64,000 nt of DNA from Thermogemmatispora tikiterensis. Lineage in GTDB: Bacteria > Chloroflexota > Ktedonobacteria > Ktedonobacterales > Ktedonobacteraceae. Each line of letters opens with the position of its first letter. Positions within the stretch are counted from its first letter, which is position 1. The notes under the pieces are model-generated. The model was given only the letters and a program-made list of their open reading frames with translations. It did not search any database and had not been told where the DNA came from. Location: the NCBI RefSeq assembly GCF_003268475.1, contig NZ_MCIF01000002.1, forward strand, positions 117,037-181,036, given 5' to 3'. Shown one piece after another: positions 36,888-45,313 of this stretch. The position numbers and the translations under genes were made by a program.

Positions 36888-37318
36888 TGTTGTCCCTGCC
36901 TTTCTTTCCTTCCGGCTCCGAGGCAGAGTATACCTGTGATCCACTCCGCACTCGTTCCGCATTGGCTCTCTGCGGAGAGCCTTGGTGCGTTATATAACGG
37001 TAATGCGAAAAGATATGACCTGCGGCACTTCCTCTGCGGGGGCCAGGCCGCTATCCTTTCCTGTGGATAGCGCACAGCGAGTCGCTCCAGGGAGGGAGCA
37101 GGCTGCAGGCGCCCTCCTGCGGCCCTGCAGTCTGCGGGATGGCCGCTAGATCTCCTCCTTCCTCTCTGGAGCGCTCCGGTGAGGCCCTTATCTATCAGCT
37201 GATAGTGCGTGCGCACCTTTCTGCTGGCCAGAGGGTGGACTCGCGAACCATCAGAGGCCAGATCCATGACGAGATCTTTACGCAAGAAAGACCTCACGCA
37301 TTGAAGGAGGAATCAGAC
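36888..37318. promoter_or_regulatory. Divergent control region of the bacteriocin-like cluster
   Basis: About 430 bases between leftward and rightward genes. Two perfect palindromes stand out: CGTTATATAACG at 36988-36999, in a local AT-rich patch that can hold both promoters, and CTATCAGCTGATAG at 37192-37205. A weaker hairpin with arms CTGCAGG/CCTGCAG is at about 37102-37129. No gene is supportable here; a frame continuous with the first precursor extends to 37139 but lacks a ribosome-binding site. Confidence 0.5.
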
Positions 37319-37606
37319 ATGATGCATACGCTTACGCGCGTCAGGTTGCAGATCGCCACGAAGGTGACCCTGCTCTCCAGCCTGATCATGGCGATGGTCG
37401 TCTCCGCGATGGCACTGCCCCGTGGCCTGGGCTTTCTGGTCAGTCAGTTTGGCCTCTCCTGGCAGGATGCTCTGGCGATCATCTCTATCTTGCTCACCGA
37501 AGGGTCAGCCGGTATTGCTGCTTTTGCTCCCTGGCTGCTGCCGTTTGTGGGCACCCTCGATGGGCTGATCCTGTTTATCGGCGTCTCGGCTGCTGCCGGC
37601 TGGTAG
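37319..37606 (+). CDS. Circular-bacteriocin-like precursor peptide 1
   Basis: 95 aa; GGAGG sits 8 bases before the ATG at 37319. The leader is about 39 residues (MMHTLTRVRLQIATKVTLLS onward). The C-terminal 56 residues begin LVSQFGLSWQDALAIISILL and end SAAAGW. They align gap-free with the second peptide. Mature circular bacteriocins are 56-70 aa, very hydrophobic, start with Leu/Ile/Val and often end in Trp; group II members such as gassericin A begin with a similar DQFGI segment. The core is acidic (one Asp in DALAI, one Glu in TEG, one Asp in TLDG; no Lys or Arg). Head-to-tail closure between Leu and Trp is inferred, not shown. Confidence 0.75.
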   Translation: MMHTLTRVRLQIATKVTLLSSLIMAMVVSAMALPRGLGFLVSQFGLSWQDALAIISILLTEGSAGIAAFAPWLLPFVGTLDGLILFIGVSAAAGW

Positions 37607-37658
37607 AGGGACGTCTGCTGTTTCTCACTCGTTATTCCTATTACTGAAGGAGTGAACC

Positions 37659-37937
37659 ATGCAACAGACACTTGCTCGTGTATCCGCGAAGTATGCTCCG
37701 ACCGCTGTCTCGCTGCTCTCCAGCGCGGCGCTGCTGCTGACGCAGGGCCGTCTGCTCCTGGGCTGGCTCGTTGGTCAGTTCGGCCTCTCTGAGGCGGTGG
37801 CGGCGCTGATTGTGAGCATTATCACGACGGACGGCATCTGGGCGGCCGTGGCACTCTATCCCTTCCTGGCGCCATTTGTGGGAACCGTGGAGGGACTGGT
37901 CTTCCTCTTCGGCACATCTGTATTGGTCGGCTGGTAA
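37659..37937 (+). CDS. Circular-bacteriocin-like precursor peptide 2
   Basis: 92 aa preceded by AAGGAG. The leader is about 36 residues (MQQTLARVSAKYAPTAVSLL). The core of 56 residues is LVGQFGLSEAVAALIVSIIT through APFVGTVEGLVFLFGTSVLV and the final GW. It shares the Q-F-G-L-S start, the T-(E/D)-G middle, the P-F-V-G-T block and the terminal G-W with peptide 1, with identical length. It sits 52 bases after peptide 1 and 7 bases before the large membrane protein, so all are co-transcribed. Two distinct cores suggest a two-peptide activity or diversification. Confidence 0.75.
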   Translation: MQQTLARVSAKYAPTAVSLLSSAALLLTQGRLLLGWLVGQFGLSEAVAALIVSIITTDGIWAAVALYPFLAPFVGTVEGLVFLFGTSVLVGW

Positions 37938-37944
37938 GACTACA

Positions 37945-39486
37945 ATGGAGTGCAAGCAACAACACCGCGCTCCAACCTGGACGAGTAGAGCAATCCTCTT
38001 GCTCTACTCTCTAGGCGATCTACGCGCACAGGGATTGCTGCAGCAGAGACGCTGGTGGCATCGTGGCCTGAGCATCCTGGCGGGGCTGATCTGCTTTGTG
38101 ACGCTCTATCGCAGCGCGGCGGCGGCCCTGGCGCATCCCTTTGTGGCGGCGGCTACACTGCCGCTGGTGCTCACTGTCTGTGCGTTTCTGCTACTGGTGG
38201 TGAACGCGCTCGCCGTCGGCACGCTCAGTGAGACCTCCGGGCTGGAGGAGGTGCGTGCGCTGTGCTCTCTGCCGGTGACGGTGGCCGACGTTGTCTGGAT
38301 TCGCCTGGTAGTGGGTCTGCTGCGCTCGGAGCTGGTCGCGCTGATCTTCTTTCTGCCTGTCTGCCTGGCGACGATCGTTCATCTTGGATGGGCGCCCTGG
38401 CCGATTCTGGCCTCTCTGACGATGCTGGTCGCCTTTCCACTGTTGCCGGCGGTGCTGGGGGTGGCGCTCAATCTGAGCGAGACGAGGCCGCGGCTTGTCG
38501 TCTGGTTCAGCGCCTTGACCAGCTCGCTGGCTGTCGGAGTCTTCCTCTCTCAGCAGGTTCCGCTGCTGCCGGGGCCACTCGCGCTGCTGGGGGCGGTGCT
38601 CAGCCTGCCGGTACGCGGGGTACTGGCGCAGGCGGCGCCGGGTGAGACGCTGCTCTTCGCTGGCGCCTGGACGCTGCTGGCGGCTGCCGCGGGATGGGTC
38701 CTGATGCATCAGGTGAGCGTGAGTCGTGAGAGGCAGGTCCGTGAACGGAGATCGCTGGCCGTCTCGCTGCTGCGGACCTGGCTCAGCGCCGCTGGAGCGG
38801 CGACCGGGCGTTGGGGCGCGCTGCTCTCCTTAAGTGGCCTGGCGCTGGCGCGTCTCCCGGCGTTCCTGCTGGCGACGTGTACGCTGGCCCTCGCGCTCTG
38901 GCTGAGCATCGCTCCGCGCCTGCTGCCGACCCATACGCTTGGCAGTCCCCGCCTGACCGCTCTGATCACGGCCCTCTCGCTGCTCCTGCAAAGTGTAGTG
39001 GCGCTGGTGGTCTGCCTGGGGCCGCTGCTCACCGCGCTGCTGGGTGAGGCGCGGGAACATCGCGTACAGCAGCCGTATCCCATTGCAGCCCGTCTGCACG
39101 CCGCGGCTGTCTACCTGACCTTTCTGGGGCTGGCGGTCCCCCTGGTCGTGGCGCTGGCCCTGCTGGCAGGTCTGCTCAGCCATAGCGTGCTGCTGTACTG
39201 GTTTGGCGCCTATCTGCTCTCAGCGCTGCCAGGAGGGGGGGCGCTCCTGCTGGCGATGGTGCTGGGACGACGGCCATGGATCAGATTGTTCGCCTGGGGG
39301 GCCGGCTGGGTACTTGTGCTGCTGGCCCGGGTGGTCGCCCTGGCTGCGGGGGTGGCGCTGCTGCGGGTTGATCCTCTGCTCCTGGGGCTGCTGAGCGGTC
39401 TTCTCGTCGATGTGCTGCTCTGCCTGCTTTGCTGGCGTGGGCTGATGGTGCGCCAGTACAGGCGTTTTCTGGAGGAGGATCTCTGA
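37945..39486 (+). CDS. Large polytopic membrane protein (As-48B-like position)
   Basis: 513 aa from MECKQQHRAPTWTSRAILLL. About 11-13 hydrophobic helices in two halves are separated by a charged loop VSVSRERQVRERRSLAVSLL. A cytosolic block SETSGLEEVRALCSLPVTVA lies between helices 2 and 3, and the C-terminus is RQYRRFLEEDL. The first half resembles ABC-2 exporters (LPVTVADVVWIRLVVGLL). In characterised circular-bacteriocin loci a membrane protein of similar size (As-48B) follows the precursor and is needed for maturation and secretion. The match here is by position, size and topology, not by sequence search. Confidence 0.75.
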   Translation: MECKQQHRAPTWTSRAILLLYSLGDLRAQGLLQQRRWWHRGLSILAGLICFVTLYRSAAAALAHPFVAAATLPLVLTVCAFLLLVVNALAVGTLSETSGLEEVRALCSLPVTVADVVWIRLVVGLLRSELVALIFFLPVCLATIVHLGWAPWPILASLTMLVAFPLLPAVLGVALNLSETRPRLVVWFSALTSSLAVGVFLSQQVPLLPGPLALLGAVLSLPVRGVLAQAAPGETLLFAGAWTLLAAAAGWVLMHQVSVSRERQVRERRSLAVSLLRTWLSAAGAATGRWGALLSLSGLALARLPAFLLATCTLALALWLSIAPRLLPTHTLGSPRLTALITALSLLLQSVVALVVCLGPLLTALLGEAREHRVQQPYPIAARLHAAAVYLTFLGLAVPLVVALALLAGLLSHSVLLYWFGAYLLSALPGGGALLLAMVLGRRPWIRLFAWGAGWVLVLLARVVALAAGVALLRVDPLLLGLLSGLLVDVLLCLLCWRGLMVRQYRRFLEEDL

Positions 39487-39998
39487 TGGCTCATTCCAGA
39501 CAGTGGTTTGCCGTGCTGGGGGCCTATGGCTGCGGGCTGCTCTTGGGTCTGCTGGCAGCGGAGGGTTTGGCTCACCAGCTTGTGGCACACCCTCATCAGT
39601 TGCCAGCACTGGCGATTATCCAGCATAATCTGCTGGTGCTGGTCATCATGTTTCTAGGCATCCTCACGGTCGGCGCTGTGACCTTGCTGGTACTGCTGAT
39701 CAATGGCGTCATGCTCGGCGCCGTGGTGGGGGCCTACGCCTGGAGGGGGAAGCTGACCGCCGTGCTGCTCGCGCTGGCCCCTCATGGCATGCTGGAGGTC
39801 AGCGCCTTTCTGCTGGCCGCGTATGGCGATCTGCTGCTGGTGCCCCTGTTCTGGAAACTCCTGCGCACCGGGGGCTGGCGGAACTGGTACGGGCATTCCC
39901 AGGTGCTCTGGAAGGCGCTGCTCTTCAATGGCTGCGCAGTGGCTTTGCTCGTCTGCGCGGGTCTGATCGAGCATACGCTGTTTCTCACCGTGTCGTAG
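39486..39998 (+). CDS. SpoIIM/DUF95-family membrane protein
   Basis: 170 aa; the start overlaps the previous stop (TGATG at 39484-39488). About five helices. The conserved DUF95 block LLALAPHGMLEVSAFLLAAY is present, as is LLINGVMLGAVVGAYAWRG before it. The motif 'L-x-P-H-G-x-x-E-x-x-A-F-x-x-A' defines this family, which includes SpoIIM and the DUF95 proteins (As-48C, CclC-type) that are a hallmark of circular-bacteriocin gene clusters. It is the best single marker for the cluster's identity. Confidence 0.88.
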   Translation: MAHSRQWFAVLGAYGCGLLLGLLAAEGLAHQLVAHPHQLPALAIIQHNLLVLVIMFLGILTVGAVTLLVLLINGVMLGAVVGAYAWRGKLTAVLLALAPHGMLEVSAFLLAAYGDLLLVPLFWKLLRTGGWRNWYGHSQVLWKALLFNGCAVALLVCAGLIEHTLFLTVS

Positions 39999-40025
39999 TC
40001 TGAACGCAGGGAGGAGTCTTCGCGC

Positions 40026-40730
40026 GTGAAGCCCGATGCATTGCGGGATCTGCCAGTGTTGAGTGTGAACAATCTGAGCAAGCGCTTCGGGGAGACAGTG
40101 GTCTTACGCGAGGTCAACCTGGAGGTCTGGCCGGGAGAGGCGCTGGCGCTGCTTGGGGCCAACGGGTCTGGGAAATCGACAACGTTGCGCTGTCTGGTTG
40201 GGGAGATTCCCAAAGATACGGGAGTCGTCACCATCTGTGGGGCGGACCTTGATCTTGAGCCGCTGCGCGCCAAAGCGCAGCTCGGCTATGCTGCAGATTT
40301 GCCTTTTTTATATCCCTATCTCAGTGGAGAGGAGCATCTGCGCCTGTGGGCGGCCTTCCGCAGGCTGGACAGAGCGGCCCTCGCTTACGGCCGCGAGCTG
40401 GCCGAGCGGCTTGAACTGGCGCCTGCGTTCTCCGGCCTGGTGCGTACCTACTCGCGCGGCATGCGCCAGAAGCTCGCATTCATCGGCGCCCTCTTCCACC
40501 GGCCTGCACTGATCCTGCTCGATGAGCCGTTCACTGCCATGGATCATGCCTCAACGGAGGTAGCGCTGGCTCTCCTTCACGAGGCACGCCAGCAGGGGGC
40601 TGGGCTCCTGTTCACGAGCCACCAGGAGGAGATTGTCGAGCGCCTGCAGGCAGCAACGATCTACCTGCGCAATGGTATCACGACACACCTGATGCGCCCG
40701 GCAAGAGACGCTGGGCAGCATTGTGGATGA
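40026..40730 (+). CDS. ABC transporter ATP-binding protein (As-48D-like position)
   Basis: 234 aa with a GTG start preceded by AGGGAGGAG. Walker A is LLGANGSGKSTTLRCLVGE, the signature is YSRGMRQKLAFIGAL, Walker B is PALILLDEPFTAMDHASTEV, and the H-loop is FTSHQEEIVERL. All are intact. It ends the five-gene rightward operon of two precursors, a 513-aa membrane protein, DUF95 and this ATPase. That order equals the precursor-B-C-D order of known circular-bacteriocin loci. A hairpin terminator follows 60 bases later. Confidence 0.92.
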   Translation: MKPDALRDLPVLSVNNLSKRFGETVVLREVNLEVWPGEALALLGANGSGKSTTLRCLVGEIPKDTGVVTICGADLDLEPLRAKAQLGYAADLPFLYPYLSGEEHLRLWAAFRRLDRAALAYGRELAERLELAPAFSGLVRTYSRGMRQKLAFIGALFHRPALILLDEPFTAMDHASTEVALALLHEARQQGAGLLFTSHQEEIVERLQAATIYLRNGITTHLMRPARDAGQHCG

Positions 40731-40789
40731 GTGGGCGTGCTCGACCTGTGCCTGCTGTACGGAGCGCCTCTGTCTCTTTCTATGGATGA

Positions 40790-40843
40790 ACGTCGGGTCG
40801 ACGTTGCGTGCGGTATCCGCAGCTCGGCCCGACGTCTTTTTCT
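40790..40843 (+). terminator. Intrinsic terminator after the bacteriocin-like operon
   Basis: Stem ACGTCGGG/CCCGACGT encloses a 30-base structured loop and is followed by CTTTTTCT. It lies 60 bases after the ATPase stop. Confidence 0.7.
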
Positions 40844-41396
40844 GCTCACGAGAGGAGCAGATCTGTGGGGAGTAGTAGTGTTCCGGCAAGGAGGGAATGT
40901 CCTTACTATTGACAAACTTATGTGCATACACTATACTCAAGCGCACCAAGATACTGATCTGTTGTCTATCTAACAGTCTGGCCAGACTGGCCTGTCGTTG
41001 TCTCTATCCTTCCTCATCAGCAGGCGGGAGGGAGGTTGCAGATCAGGCTGTGCCGGAAAAGTGGCTTGCAACCGCTCACTTGTAGCGGTCTGCAGAATCC
41101 GACTCCGTCTAAGTCCGCCCGGGCCTCTGGCCTGTAGAGCTGCCGATGAGGTATGTACCGTACTATTTCGGCTACCCAGTTGGGCTGAGTCGGTCTGGAG
41201 GCCGTGCGGCTGTGCGCCTGCAGCCAGGCCTGCGGACTCGCCTGCTTCATCTCGCTACCTGTTGTGTGAGGTCATGCTGCCTGATGGCTTGCTTGATTCT
41301 ATGCCATGAATATGAGCGGTAGAAGTGGCCGCGCTTTTCTCGCCAGGACAGCACTTTCTTCTGCGATGTTTTTGGATCTACGGAGAAAGGAGTGCC
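40844..41396. other. Promoter and long leader before the MalT/SARP regulator
   Basis: Contains the promoter at 40909-40937. The remaining 450 bases have no supportable gene. The transcript would have an unusually long 5' leader. Confidence 0.45.
40909..40937 (+). promoter_or_regulatory. Near-consensus sigma-70-type promoter
   Basis: TTGACA at 40909-40914, a 17-base spacer, and TATACT at 40932-40937. It directs transcription towards the regulator at 41397. Confidence 0.75.
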
Positions 41397-44300
41397 ATGC
41401 GAGAGCAATGGTGTTCCGACTATCATGACTTCGACCTTCAGCGGAAAATCACAGCCCCGGCTCTCCCTGTCGCGCTGCTCCATCGCAAGGCCTTGCTGGA
41501 GCGGCTGCGTGAAGCGGTCCTGCCTGTACAGGGCGGCGCTCCCCATCGTCAACTCATCCTCTGCTGTGCGCCTGCTGGCTATGGCAAGACTACCCTGCTG
41601 GCCGACTTCGCGCGTTCGGCGCAGCTACCGTGCTGCTGGTATTTTCTGGAACGATCGGATCTCGATCCCGTGGTATTTTTGCGGACGCTGCTGGCCAGTC
41701 TACGCCAGACCTTTCCTGCTTTTGGGGCTTCACTAGATGCGCTCTTTCGTTCAATGCTGTCTGCAGAGACCGCTTCGGCGACGACGCTTTACACCTCGGC
41801 GCTGACGATGTTGTGTACGGCCCTGGCCACGGAGATCAAAGAGCCGTTCCTGCTGCTGCTCTGCAACTACGAGGAGGTCAATGAGAGTGAGACCGTGAAT
41901 GCTCTGGTCAATGAGCTGCTCAGGCGTTTTCCCCCGCAGGCGACGCTGATCATCGAGAGCCGGTCGCTGCCCGATCTCTCCTTTCCAGCTCTGATCATCC
42001 GCGAGGCTATGTATGGCCTGGATCACGAAGCCCTGCGCTTCTCAGCTGAAGAGATCGCTGAGCTGGCCGCCCTGCAAGGGTTGCCTCCTCTCAGTGAGGA
42101 AGAGGCGGCCTCTCTGGCCGCTTCTTTTGATGGCTGGATCGCTGGCATCTTGCTGGGCACGCGCATCGGCGACGCCCGAATGCGTCTGCTTCTGCCCCAC
42201 TCCTCTGCCGCGGACGAGAAACGAGGCTCCTCCACTGCACTGGCGACACAGAAGCGGACCATCCTGCTCACTTACCTGGTCAATGAGGTGCTGAAACACG
42301 CTGCTCAGACGCAGAGCTTCCTGCAATCGATCTCTCTGCTGCATCATGTGTATCCCTCGTTCTGCAACGCTCTGCTCAACATTACCGATGCACACGAGAG
42401 GCTGGCTCATCTGGAGCGTCAGGGCCTCTTCCTCTTCTCCCATGCGAGTGGCACGGGCCTCTTCTATACGATTCATCCGGTCATCCGTGAACTCCTCTCC
42501 GAGCAGCTCCGTCACCAGGAGCCGGAGCGTTTTCGCCTGCTTCATCGCCGGGCCGCGGAACTCTGGCACGCCCGCCACGAAGATGAAGAGGCGATGTACC
42601 ACGCCCTTGAAAGTGAGTCCTATGACCTGGCAGTTTCCTTCATCCTGGCCACTGGGGAGAACCTGCTCTCCTCGGGGCAGCGTGAAACCCTGATCCGCTG
42701 GATCAACATGCTGCCCGAAGCGTTCAAGGAACATCATCCGCGTCTGCTGCTTTTACAAGCCACGATTGCTCTGGACTATGGCCAGAGGACAACGGCCCTG
42801 CCTCTGCTGGACCGTGCAGAGGCCTTGCTGGCGATCTCTCAGGAGCCGGACACCGCGTTGCTGGAGGCTACCTGCGCCATTCTGCGCGGTAAAGCCCTTT
42901 TTCAGATGGGAGACTACCAGCAGGCCCAGCTGCTCTGCCAGAAAGCCCTGCTCTATCTGCCAGAGCCGGAGCGGCATCTGCGCGCCTCAGCTCAGATGCG
43001 GATAGGCCTCTGTCATACGCTGGCGGGGGGATCTGACGGGCGGTGTCATGCATCTGCAGCAGGCTCTGCAACTCTGGCCTCAGCAGCCTCCCCCCACTCA
43101 AAGTATTGAGATCCACAGTGCGCTTGCCAACACCTATTATCTTCTGAGCAATCTGGTACTTGCTCGGCATCATTTGACGGCCATGCTGAATGCCTGCGAG
43201 CAGCTCCAGGATACCTCCAGCAAGATCAGTGCCCGCATTCTTCATGGTCTCATTGCTCAGGATGAGGGCCAGATTGCAGAGGCTGAGGCGACCTTTTTGG
43301 AGGTGCTCTCCCTGGCGCGCTCCTCTCCCTACCCACACCACGGTGAGGCCTACGCGCTGGTGAATCTGGCAGGGATCGCAGTCGAACAGGGCAACTATGG
43401 CCGGGCGCTGGCCTATGCGCAGGAGGGCCTCACTCTGGCGCTCACCTTTGGCACGCGCAGCGTCGTCAACGCTGCGCGTGCCAATCTGGCTCTGAGCTAC
43501 CTTTGCCTCCATGATCCTACCAGCGCTCTGCTGATAGCGGAGCAGATGGAGGTCGAGACCACTGATGAGAGAACGGCTGGCTATGAGCGGGCCTGGCGCG
43601 ATCTCACCATCGGCTTGATTTTCCTCGCTCAGGGGCGCTACGCTGAGGCAGCGACCTGCCTGGGAGGCATCGAGGCCGCCCTCTATCGTACGTATCTGCC
43701 GCGTGCCAGCCTACCGGCGAAGCTACGCCTGGCTGTTTGCTATCATTTGCAGCGTCAACCTGAGCGGGCGGAGCACGCCCTGGCTGAGGTCGTCTCGATC
43801 CTGCACACCCAGCCCACCCTTGCCCACCTGGCGCAGCAGGAGTGGCGCCTCCTGCGTACCCTCATGCCAGAGCTGGGCAAACATCCGCGCTTTGCCGCGC
43901 TGCAGGCCTTACTCGTATCCTCTCATCAGACGCAAGTCGCGTTGCCCACTGACCTCCAGACACCTGACCTTTCGCCCTCAACTGCGGTCGTGATCTCGCG
44001 AGAGAGTGTGCTTCCCAGCCTCACCATCTACGCCTTCGGGGAACCAGTGGTCCTGCTCAATGGCCAGCCCATCAAGCACTGGCGTATGGCTCGTGGTATG
44101 GAACTCTTCTTTTTCCTGCTGGATGCTCGCTATCCGGTCAGTAAGGAGACGATCCTGACAGCTCTCTGGCCGGAGTATGATGAGTGCACCGCTCGTACCT
44201 TTCATAATACGCTCTACTACCTGCGTAAAATCCTGGGGGAGGCCTGCATTCTCTTTACGCCTGCGGGGTACACTCTCAATCTTGCCGCTGGCTATGGAGA

Positions 44301-44754
44301 TCAGGTCTGGTATGACGTGCAATTGTTTGAGGACCAGCGCCTCGTCGCCGAGTCGGCCCTGGCTGAGGGTCAACTGGATCGGGCGAAAGCAGCTTTTCAC
44401 GAGATGATTCAGCTCTATCGCGGCGACTATGGACGCCCTTTCTATCAAGAGTGGTGTACACGGCGGCGTGATGAGCTGCGGACGATCTATCTGGAGGCCT
44501 GTCGTCAACTGGCACAGATCGCCTGGCGTGAGGAGGACTGGGGTGAGAGCGCTGAATACTGGCGCCGGATGCTGCTTCTCGATAGCTGTCTGGAGGAGGC
44601 TCACTACGGTCTCATCCGCTGCTATCTGCGCCAGGGCAAACGTGGCGCGGCGCTGCGTCAGTATCAGACCTGCCAGCGCACTCTGCAGGAGGAACTTGGT
44701 GTTCAGCCAGGCCAGGCTCTGCAGCTGCTCTATCAGCGTTTGACGAGCACCTGA
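41397..44754 (+). pseudogene. MalT-type ATPase regulator with SARP/BTAD C-terminus, one frameshift in a G6 tract
   Basis: AAAGGAG precedes the ATG at 41397. P-loop CCAPAGYGKTTLLADFARSA is at about residues 57-76. The NB-ARC/MalT-like module follows (LLLLCNYEEVNESETVNALV; winged part YTIHPVIRELLSEQLRHQEP). TPR-like repeats come next. Near 43030 the GCGGGGGGAT tract has one base too many (or two too few), and the frame resumes as GGVMHLQQALQLWPQQPPPT. The C-terminal 260 residues hold a winged-helix SARP domain (LTIYAFGEPVVLLNGQPIKH, SKETILTALWPEYDE) and a BTAD domain (HYGLIRCYLRQGKRGAALRQ). Repaired length is about 1118 aa. It replaces the usual LuxR helix-turn-helix with a SARP. With one lesion in a homopolymer, an assembly error is quite possible. 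Confidence 0.85.
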
Positions 44755-44879
44755 TTGACAGGCGCAGGGCGGCTGCAGAGTGCAGTGCGGAGTGGGTGCA
44801 GAGCAGGTCGAGGGTATGCTCTCTGCCGTGGCAGATGTGAGGATCTGCCTGTCACCTCTTCTCTGTCCAGGAGGAAAGC

Positions 44880-45071
44880 ATGGATAGCGTTCTGATTGTT
44901 GCTCTCAGGGAAACACAGGTCACCATGACATCCTGGCGCTCGCCCGGCGCTCGTCTGGAATCTCTGCATCTGTACGCTCCGCGCGCGCTCCTCTCCTCGC
45001 TGGCTCCCGCTGCTGTTGGGGAACCTATCTGGCCTGAGACCAGGCAGAGCCAGGCTTCTACACGGGGATAG
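44880..45071 (+). CDS. 63-aa ORF, possible peptide
   Basis: MDSVLIVALRETQVTMTSWR followed by a Pro/Ala/Ser-rich tail. CAGGAGGAAAGC gives a strong ribosome-binding site, and the stop lies 6 bases before the NHLP-clan gene, which suggests coupled translation. The residue composition resembles GC-rich non-coding frames, so it could be a leader ORF rather than a functional peptide. No family was recognised. Confidence 0.4.
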   Translation: MDSVLIVALRETQVTMTSWRSPGARLESLHLYAPRALLSSLAPAAVGEPIWPETRQSQASTRG

Positions 45072-45077
45072 GTACCT

Positions 45078-45296
45078 ATGTCCTGGAAGATGATCAATCG
45101 TATTCTTGGCCTGGCTTCCGTTAATCAGAACTTTCGACAGCAACTGCAGCGTGATCCCAGGGCGACCCTGGAGGCCTATGGGTTTGAGCTGACCTCAGAA
45201 GAGTTGGAGGCGATCTGCTCCTATGCCTCGTTGCCGTTCCTGCAGTTCTGTCGGCGTTTAATGGAGGACTTTGGTCAGGATGAAACGATACAGTGA
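45078..45296 (+). CDS. Os1348-type NHLP-clan (leader-peptide-like) protein
   Basis: 72 aa. MSWKMINRILGLASVNQNFR, QLQRDPRATLEAYGFELTSE and ELEAICSY form the compact three-helix pattern of Nif11/NHLP-type leader peptides ('F-R-x-x-L-x-x-D-P-x-x-x-L-x-x-Y-G-F-x-L-x-x-E-E'). In this clan the domain recruits modification enzymes. Here only about 22 residues follow (LPFLQFCRRLMEDFGQDETI), with a single Cys at residue 58, besides the Cys at 50. Ends 17 bases before the NarL-type regulator start. It may act as a regulator partner instead of a RiPP precursor. Confidence 0.7.
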   Translation: MSWKMINRILGLASVNQNFRQQLQRDPRATLEAYGFELTSEELEAICSYASLPFLQFCRRLMEDFGQDETIQ

Positions 45297-45313
45297 AAAG
45301 GAGCGTGTCAGGA

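Noticed and set aside
36884..37297. Minus-strand 137-codon gene in the divergent bacteriocin control region
   Set aside because: It overlaps the promoter region and the start of the better-supported 124-aa gene, has no domain and shows arginine-rich composition typical of chance frames.
37139..37318. N-terminal extension of bacteriocin-like precursor 1
   Set aside because: The frame is open upstream, but a strong GGAGG sits right before 37319 and the extension shows no leader-like character.
40897..41085. 62-codon gene behind the promoter at 40909
   Set aside because: It starts upstream of the promoter's own transcription start and has no ribosome-binding site or family resemblance.
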